64,000 bases of DNA from Ziziphus jujuba (lineage: Eukaryota; Streptophyta; Magnoliopsida; Rosales; Rhamnaceae): positions 26,884,441-26,948,440 of the forward strand of contig NC_083390.1 of the NCBI RefSeq assembly GCF_031755915.1, written 5' to 3'. Both the position numbers and the translations under genes were made by a program. Below the pieces are notes generated by a model. It searched no databases and was not told the origin of the DNA. It worked only from the letters and a program-made list of their open reading frames with translations. Within the stretch, counting starts at the first letter, position 1. Each line of letters begins with the position of its first letter. This document shows positions 56,991 through 64,000 of the stretch, one piece after another.

Positions 56991-58030
56991 TGATACGAAT
57001 CTAGGACGACCTGCTCCTAAACCCGTATTATATTAGCCCGGATCTTAATTAAGTTCAAGTTCTAATGGAATTGACCTCAACCCCTGTACAACCTGTGGTT
57101 AGAAACCTTGGTATAATGTAGACGCCACAATATGGGATGGAAAACCTATTGATAAGTCAAGCTAAAACAACCAATTCTCTAATGGTGTTTTAGGTGTTCC
57201 CAAAGAACAAAGAGATAATTAATCCCATAAGTATTTTCTCAATCAAATCAAAGTTGGATTCTTATTGAAAATTAAGCCTTTAAATAGGCTTTGAAAGAAA
57301 CAAAATAAACCCTAAAAACCCTAGGAAAAACCGGACACACAATGAAGAGTTCTAGCTTGACCGAATCTTTTCTTTTCCTAATCTAATTAATTCATTCCCT
57401 TATTTTCAACTAGGAATTAATTAATTTATAAACAAAATAATAAAATAAAAACTTTCCTAAACTTATTTGTCCAGCAAATAAATAAATAAAAACCCAAAGT
57501 CAAACGCAAATTAGGTAACGAGTTGACTTTGACATCTAGGCTGAATTATGTCTTCAACCGAGCTAACTCATGACTATTCGAGCTAACTTATGTCTGTCCG
57601 AGCTAATTTATGATTGTCCGAGCTAACTGATGACTGTCCGAGCTAACTTATGTCTGTCCGAGCTAACTTATGACTGTCCGAGCTAACTCATGACTGTCTG
57701 AGCTAACTTATGTCTGCCTGATGTCCGAACTAAGTTATGTCTGATGTCCAAAGTCCGAGGTCAGATGTCCAAGGCATGGGTGTCCAATATAAAATGTCCG
57801 ATGTATGGGTGTCCGATGTATTCGCCTCCACCACTTGGATACTTAAAACAGGTCTTATATCTTTAGGTATGGACAAGCCCTTTTGAGAATGAATTACTTT
57901 CTGGATAAAGGCAGCAAGGTTGTCCTTAAACCTCCTAGCTTGAACCTTAGTGATTGGTCCAGTCTTCATCCGTATCGGATCAGTACCCTAGTGAGTTGTC
58001 GGTTGTGCGAGCTCGGGCGGATTTGGATCA
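56991..58030 (-). repeat. 3' LTR of Ty3/gypsy element G
   Basis: It runs TGATACGAATCTAGG... to ...GATTTGGATCA, 1,040 bp, followed by the polypurine tract ttcccctcttctt (58031-58043). Sequence between 57540 and 57830 is replaced by a 20-bp minisatellite and related tgtccgatgt text not seen in other LTRs. The target duplication cannot be tested because the element's other end is lost at the telomere. Confidence 0.93.
57560..57719. repeat. 20-bp minisatellite inside the LTR of element G
   Basis: About eight units of gagctaacttatgtctgtcc with few variants, from 57560 in steps of 20. Followed by degenerate tgtccgatgtatgggtgtcc repeats to about 57822. Confidence 0.93.
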
Positions 58031-58960
58031 TTCCCCTCTTCTTGAAAAGGATTTGCCCTAAAATCAAAGTCATCACCTACAGCAAAAGGAGACAAATCAG
58101 CAACATTGAAGGTGGCACTAAAATTATACTCACCTGGTCGATCAAGTTTGTAGGCATTATCGTTCATCCTTTCCAAAACTTGAAAAGGTCCATCATCCCT
58201 CGTCATGAGTTTTGATTTCCTTTGTTCGGGAAATCTTTATTTCCTTAAATGCAGCCACACCCAATCTCTACGTTCAAAGACCATTGGTTTTCAGCCTTGA
58301 TTAGCCACCTTTGCATATTGCTTGGTCCTTCTCTCAATATTTGCCTTTGTCTTCTCATGAATCTTTTTTACAAAATCAGCTTTTTGTTTTCCATCTAGAT
58401 TAGCACGCTTACTCAAAGGTAAAGATGTTAGATCTAATGGAGTCAAAGGATTAAAACCATAAACATTTTCAAATGGTGTATATTTAGTAGCTGAATGTAA
58501 AGACCTATTATAAGCAAATTCAACATGTGGCAAACATTCTTCCGAAGCTCTCAAATTTCTACTAATTAAAGCACATAACAAAGCGGACAAGGTTCTATTC
58601 ACAACTTCAGTTTGCCCATCTGTTTGTGGATGGCAAGTAGTTGAAAATAAAAGTATAGTACCTAACTTAGCCCACAAAGTCTTCCAAAAATAACTTAAGA
58701 ACTTAGAATCCCTATCCGAAACAATAGTTCTTGGCATTTCATGCAATCTCACAATTTCCTTGAAAAATAAATTAGCAACATTGGATGCGTCATCAATTTT
58801 ATTACATGCAATAAAATGTGCCATTTTGGAAAACCTATCTACTACAACAAATATTGAATCCTTACCTGTCCTTGACCTAGGCAAACCCAGAATAAAATCC
58901 ATAGACAAATCTACCCAAGGATAGGTAGGAATTGCAAAGGCTTATACAACTCAAGCTTGT
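57730..58960 (-). pseudogene. Element G integrase core, C-terminus and LTR-encoded extension
   Basis: The frame 58291-58908 begins [20 protein letters not shown] (first catalytic Asp), then SDRD, DGQTE and the core to [18 protein letters not shown]. The frame 57988-58206 reads [20 protein letters not shown] to [17 protein letters not shown], crossing the polypurine tract. The frame 57730-57969 gives KTGPITKVQARRFKDNLAAF from the LTR. Integrase text ends at about 58949 (the cttataca of LYKPLP), where the telomere-side junction begins. All upstream pol and the 5' LTR are lost. Confidence 0.92.
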
Positions 58961-58977
58961 ATTCTTATTGAAAATTA
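58961..58977. other. 17-bp LTR-like stretch at the subtelomere-telomere junction
   Basis: attcttattgaaaatta occurs here, immediately before the first gggtttaggg. The same 17 bases occur in the LTR of element G (about 57260-57276, within ggattcttattgaaaattaa). Between integrase (ends about 58949) and this stretch lies ctcaagcttgt. Confidence 0.7.
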
Positions 58978-61900
58978 GGGTTTAGGGTTTAGGGTTTAGG
59001 GTTTAGGGTTTAGGGTTTAGGGTTTAGGGTTTAGGGTTTAGGGTTTAGGGTTTAGGGTTTAGGGTTTAGGGTTTAGGGTTTTAGGGTTTAGGGTTTAGGG
59101 TTTAGGGTTTAGGGTTTAGGGTTTAGGGTTTAGGGTTTAGGGTTTAGGGTTTAGGGTTTAGGGTTTAGGGTTTAGGGTTTAGGGTTTAGGGTTTAGGGTT
59201 TAGGGTTTAGGGTTTAGGGTTTAGGGTTTAGGGTTTAGGGTTTAGGGTTTAGGGTTTAGGGTTTAGGGTTTAGGGTTTAGGGTTTAGGGTTTAGGGTTTA
59301 GGGTTTAGGGTTTAGGGTTTAGGGTTTAGGGTTTAGGGTTTAGGGTTTAGGGTTTAGGGTTTAGGGTTTAGGGTTTAGGGTTTAGGGTTTAGGGTTTAGG
59401 GTTTAGGGTTTAGGGTTTAGGGTTTAGGGTTTAGGGTTTAGGGTTTAGGGTTTAGGGTTTAGGGTTTAGGGTTTAGGGTTTAGGGTTTAGGGTTTAGGGT
59501 TTAGGGTTTAGGGTTTAGGGTTTAGGGTTTAGGGTTTAGGGTTTAGGGTTTAGGGTTTAGGGTTTAGGGTTTAGGGTTTAGGGTTTAGGGTTTAGGGTTT
59601 AGGGTTTAGGGTTTAGGGTTTAGGGTTTAGGGTTTAGGGTTTAGGGTTTAGGGTTTAGGGTTTAGGGTTTAGGGTTTAGGGTTTAGGGTTTAGGGTTTAG
59701 GGTTTAGGGTTTAGGGTTTAGGGTTTAGGGTTTAGGGTTTAGGGTTTAGGGTTTAGGGTTTAGGGTTTAGGGTTTAGGGTTTAGGGTTTAGGGTTTAGGG
59801 TTTAGGGTTTAGGGTTTAGGGTTTAGGGTTTAGGGTTTAGGGTTTAGGGTTTAGGGTTTAGGGTTTAGGGTTTAGGGTTTAGGGTTTAGGGTTTAGGGTT
59901 TAGGGTTTAGGGTTTAGGGTTTAGGGTTTAGGGTTTAGGGTTTAGGGTTTAGGGTTTAGGGTTTAGGGTTTAGGGTTTAGGGTTTAGGGTTTAGGGTTTA
60001 GGGTTTAGGGTTTAGGGTTTAGGGTTTAGGGTTTAGGGTTTAGGGTTTAGGGTTTAGGGTTTAGGGTTTAGGGTTTAGGGTTTAGGGTTTAGGGTTTAGG
60101 GTTTAGGGTTTAGGGTTTAGGGTTTAGGGTTTAGGGTTTAGGGTTTAGGGTTTAGGGTTTAGGGTTTAGGGTTTAGGGTTTAGGGTTTAGGGTTTAGGGT
60201 TTAGGGTTTAGGGTTTAGGGTTTAGGGTTTAGGGTTTAGGGTTTAGGGTTTAGGGTTTAGGGTTTAGGGTTTAGGGTTTAGGGTTTAGGGTTTAGGGTTT
60301 AGGGTTTAGGGTTTAGGGTTTAGGGTTTAGGGTTTAGGGTTTAGGGTTTAGGGTTTAGGGTTTAGGGTTTAGGGTTTAGGGTTTAGGGTTTAGGGTTTAG
60401 GGTTTAGGGTTTAGGGTTTAGGGTTTAGGGTTTAGGGTTTAGGGTTTAGGGTTTAGGGTTTAGGGTTTAGGGTTTAGGGTTTAGGGTTTAGGGTTTAGGG
60501 TTTAGGGTTTAGGGTTTAGGGTTTAGGGTTTAGGGTTTAGGGTTTAGGGTTTAGGGTTTAGGGTTTAGGGTTTAGGGTTTAGGGTTTAGGGTTTAGGGTT
60601 TAGGGTTTAGGGTTTAGGGTTTAGGGTTTAGGGTTTAGGGTTTAGGGTTTAGGGTTTAGGGTTTAGGGTTTAGGGTTTAGGGTTTAGGGTTTAGGGTTTA
60701 GGGTTTAGGGTTTAGGGTTTAGGGTTTAGGGTTTAGGGTTTAGGGTTTAGGGTTTAGGGTTTAGGGTTTAGGGTTTAGGGTTTAGGGTTTAGGGTTTAGG
60801 GTTTAGGGTTTAGGGTTTAGGGTTTAGGGTTTAGGGTTTAGGGTTTAGGGTTTAGGGTTTAGGGTTTAGGGTTTAGGGTTTAGGGTTTAGGGTTTAGGGT
60901 TTAGGGTTTAGGGTTTAGGGTTTAGGGTTTAGGGTTTAGGGTTTAGGGTTTAGGGTTTAGGGTTTAGGGTTTAGGGTTTAGGGTTTAGGGTTTAGGGTTT
61001 AGGGTTTAGGGTTTAGGGTTTAGGGTTTAGGGTTTAGGGTTTAGGGTTTAGGGTTTAGGGTTTAGGGTTTAGGGTTTAGGGTTTAGGGTTTAGGGTTTAG
61101 GGTTTAGGGTTTAGGGTTTAGGGTTTAGGGTTTAGGGTTTAGGGTTTAGGGTTTAGGGTTTAGGGTTTAGGGTTTAGGGTTTAGGGTTTAGGGTTTAGGG
61201 TTTAGGGTTTAGGGTTTAGGGTTTAGGGTTTAGGGTTTAGGGTTTAGGGTTTAGGGTTTAGGGTTTAGGGTTTAGGGTTTAGGGTTTAGGGTTTAGGGTT
61301 TAGGGTTTAGGGTTTAGGGTTTAGGGTTTAGGGTTTAGGGTTTAGGGTTTAGGGTTTAGGGTTTAGGGTTTAGGGTTTAGGGTTTAGGGTTTAGGGTTTA
61401 GGGTTTAGGGTTTAGGGTTTAGGGTTTAGGGTTTAGGGTTTAGGGTTTAGGGTTTAGGGTTTAGGGTTTAGGGTTTAGGGTTTAGGGTTTAGGGTTTAGG
61501 GTTTAGGGTTTAGGGTTTAGGGTTTAGGGTTTAGGGTTTAGGGTTTAGGGTTTAGGGTTTAGGGTTTAGGGTTTAGGGTTTAGGGTTTAGGGTTTAGGGT
61601 TTAGGGTTTAGGGTTTAGGGTTTAGGGTTTAGGGTTTAGGGTTTAGGGTTTAGGGTTTAGGGTTTAGGGTTTAGGGTTTAGGGTTTAGGGTTTAGGGTTT
61701 AGGGTTTAGGGTTTAGGGTTTAGGGTTTAGGGTTTAGGGTTTAGGGTTTAGGGTTTAGGGTTTAGGGTTTAGGGTTTAGGGTTTAGGGTTTAGGGTTTAG
61801 GGTTTAGGGTTTAGGGTTTAGGGTTTAGGGTTTAGGGTTTAGGGTTTAGGGTTTAGGGTTTAGGGTTTAGGGTTTAGGGTTTAGGGTTTAGGGTTTAGGG

Positions 61901-63780
61901 TTTAGGGTTTAGGGTTTAGGGTTTAGGGTTTAGGGTTTAGGGTTTAGGGTTTAGGGTTTAGGGTTTAGGGTTTAGGGTTTAGGGTTTAGGGTTTAGGGTT
62001 TAGGGTTTAGGGTTTAGGGTTTAGGGTTTAGGGTTTAGGGTTTAGGGTTTAGGGTTTAGGGTTTAGGGTTTAGGGTTTAGGGTTTAGGGTTTAGGGTTTA
62101 GGGTTTAGGGTTTAGGGTTTAGGGTTTAGGGTTTAGGGTTTAGGGTTTAGGGTTTAGGGTTTAGGGTTTAGGGTTTAGGGTTTAGGGTTTAGGGTTTAGG
62201 GTTTAGGGTTTAGGGTTTAGGGTTTAGGGTTTAGGGTTTAGGGTTTAGGGTTTAGGGTTTAGGGTTTAGGGTTTAGGGTTTAGGGTTTAGGGTTTAGGGT
62301 TTAGGGTTTAGGGTTTAGGGTTTAGGGTTTAGGGTTTAGGGTTTAGGGTTTAGGGTTTAGGGTTTAGGGTTTAGGGTTTAGGGTTTAGGGTTTAGGGTTT
62401 AGGGTTTAGGGTTTAGGGTTTAGGGTTTAGGGTTTAGGGTTTAGGGTTTAGGGTTTAGGGTTTAGGGTTTAGGGTTTAGGGTTTAGGGTTTAGGGTTTAG
62501 GGTTTAGGGTTTAGGGTTTAGGGTTTAGGGTTTAGGGTTTAGGGTTTAGGGTTTAGGGTTTAGGGTTTAGGGTTTAGGGTTTAGGGTTTAGGGTTTAGGG
62601 TTTAGGGTTTAGGGTTTAGGGTTTAGGGTTTAGGGTTTAGGGTTTAGGGTTTAGGGTTTAGGGTTTAGGGTTTAGGGTTTAGGGTTTAGGGTTTAGGGTT
62701 TAGGGTTTAGGGTTTAGGGTTTAGGGTTTAGGGTTTAGGGTTTAGGGTTTAGGGTTTAGGGTTTAGGGTTTAGGGTTTAGGGTTTAGGGTTTAGGGTTTA
62801 GGGTTTAGGGTTTAGGGTTTAGGGTTTAGGGTTTAGGGTTTAGGGTTTAGGGTTTAGGGTTTAGGGTTTAGGGTTTAGGGTTTAGGGTTTAGGGTTTAGG
62901 GTTTAGGGTTTAGGGTTTAGGGTTTAGGGTTTAGGGTTTAGGGTTTAGGGTTTAGGGTTTAGGGTTTAGGGTTTAGGGTTTAGGGTTTAGGGTTTAGGGT
63001 TTAGGGTTTAGGGTTTAGGGTTTAGGGTTTAGGGTTTAGGGTTTAGGGTTTAGGGTTTAGGGTTTAGGGTTTAGGGTTTAGGGTTTAGGGTTTAGGGTTT
63101 AGGGTTTAGGGTTTAGGGTTTAGGGTTTAGGGTTTAGGGTTTAGGGTTTAGGGTTTAGGGTTTAGGGTTTAGGGTTTAGGGTTTAGGGTTTAGGGTTTAG
63201 GGTTTAGGGTTTAGGGTTTAGGGTTTAGGGTTTAGGGTTTAGGGTTTAGGGTTTAGGGTTTAGGGTTTAGGGTTTAGGGTTTAGGGTTTAGGGTTTAGGG
63301 TTTAGGGTTTAGGGTTTAGGGTTTAGGGTTTAGGGTTTAGGGTTTAGGGTTTAGGGTTTAGGGTTTAGGGTTTAGGGTTTAGGGTTTAGGGTTTAGGGTT
63401 TAGGGTTTAGGGTTTAGGGTTTAGGGTTTAGGGTTTAGGGTTTAGGGTTTAGGGTTTAGGGTTTAGGGTTTAGGGTTTAGGGTTTAGGGTTTAGGGTTTA
63501 GGGTTTAGGGTTTAGGGTTTAGGGTTTAGGGTTTAGGGTTTAGGGTTTAGGGTTTAGGGTTTAGGGTTTAGGGTTTAGGGTTTAGGGTTTAGGGTTTAGG
63601 GTTTAGGGTTTAGGGTTTAGGGTTTAGGGTTTAGGGTTTAGGGTTTAGGGTTTAGGGTTTAGGGTTTAGGGTTTAGGGTTTAGGGTTTAGGGTTTAGGGT
63701 TTAGGGTTTAGGGTTTAGGGTTTAGGGTTTAGGGTTTAGGGTTTAGGGTTTAGGGTTTAGGGTTTAGGGTTTAGGGTTTA
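58975..63780 (+). repeat. Telomere array, TTTAGGG repeats
   Basis: About 4.8 kb of almost perfect TTTAGGG (roughly 685 units), the Arabidopsis-type telomere repeat of most plants, with the G-rich strand 5' to 3' toward the right edge as expected at a right chromosome end. The one clear variant is a TTTTAGGG near 59078. No degenerate proximal zone is seen. Confidence 0.98.
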
Positions 63781-63983
63781 GGGTGGGTTAGGGGTTTAGG
63801 GTTTAGGTGGGTTTAGGGTTAGGGTTTAGGGTTTAGGGGTTTAGGGGTAGGGTTTAGGGTTTAGGGTTTAGGTTTAGGGTTTAGGGTTGGTAGGGTTTAG
63901 GGTTTAGGGGTTTAGGGTTTAGGGTTTAGGGTTTAGGGGTTTAGGGTTGGTTTAGGGTTTAGGGTTAGGTTTAGGGTTTAGGG
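63781..63983 (+). repeat. Irregular telomere repeats at the outer edge
   Basis: Mixed TTTAGGG, TTTAGGGG, TTAGGG, GGTTAGGGG and GGTAGGG units in the last 200 bp, in contrast to the uniform array before it. Length errors in G and T runs look like low-accuracy consensus at a read end, though real variant repeats are possible. Confidence 0.9.
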
Positions 63984-64000
63984 ACTCTGAGATAGCGCGT
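63984..64000. other. Non-telomeric terminal 17 bases, possibly technical
   Basis: actctgagatagcgcgt ends the window directly after telomere repeats. It is homopolymer-free and balanced in base content, like a synthetic barcode or adapter remnant. No biological reason is seen. Confidence 0.55.

Noticed and set aside
57541..57830. Minisatellite as a subtelomeric satellite independent of the retroelement
   Set aside because: Both sides are continuous LTR sequence of element G, so it is an expansion inside the LTR.
58975..63983. Interstitial telomere repeat
   Set aside because: Length near 5 kb, uniformity, correct strand orientation and lack of chromosomal sequence beyond it favour a true terminus; only 17 doubtful bases follow.

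Overview
The window is the end of a plant nuclear chromosome. From about 58,975 to the right edge it is a TTTAGGG array of about 5 kb (the plant telomere repeat) with the G-rich strand running toward the right edge. Everything to the left is subtelomeric mobile and transferred DNA. I found no ordinary host gene. Retained plant plastid genes, a plastid group II intron and typical plant LTR retrotransposons fit a land plant, probably a flowering plant; the species cannot be named from this.

Layout. (1) 1-5,108, 6,249-6,880, 20,444-21,432 and 28,652-31,835 hold nuclear plastid DNA (a NUPT) built from at least three non-adjacent plastome pieces: rps18-rpl33-psaJ-trnP-trnW-petG-petL-psbE-psbF-psbL-psbJ; trnV-UAC-trnM-atpE-atpB; and trnA-UGC 3' half plus the start of 23S rRNA. 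Most genes are decayed; petG, psbJ and psbL frames survive. (2) A Ty3/gypsy element (CRM-like reverse transcriptase, minus strand, 1,140-bp LTRs, target duplication gaatc) sits in the plastid DNA. With about 630 bp of plastid DNA it has been amplified in tandem: solo LTR, plastid piece, element, plastid piece, element, plastid piece (5,109-21,080, period about 7.1 kb). (3) A Ty1/copia element (21,433-28,651, target duplication tattc) splits the trnV intron and itself carries a solo LTR of the Ty3 family (24,680-25,770, target duplication gaaag). (4) 31,836-38,150 is a left-truncated CACTA-like DNA transposon carrying a 3.19-kb solo LTR (target duplication ctgta) and a 428-bp TRIM; its right end lies in the zinc-knuckle codons of a decayed plus-strand copia element (38,153 to about 40,750). 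(5) 42,862-47,940 is an older, internally deleted relative of the Ty3 family. (6) 47,950-52,835 is an AT-rich tandem array of about 215-bp monomers, each with a hairpin core and partly in a five-monomer higher-order pattern. (7) 52,840-56,990 is a plus-strand Ty3 relative cut by another minus-strand copy (56,991-58,960), which ends at the telomere.

Nothing here forms a working pathway. The interest lies in the order of events: plastid transfer, nested insertions with preserved target duplications, microhomology-joined tandem amplification, LTR-LTR recombination and terminal capping by telomere repeat. The final 17 bases are not telomeric and may be technical. Gene identities rest on my own knowledge of plastid genes and transposon families; no search was run.
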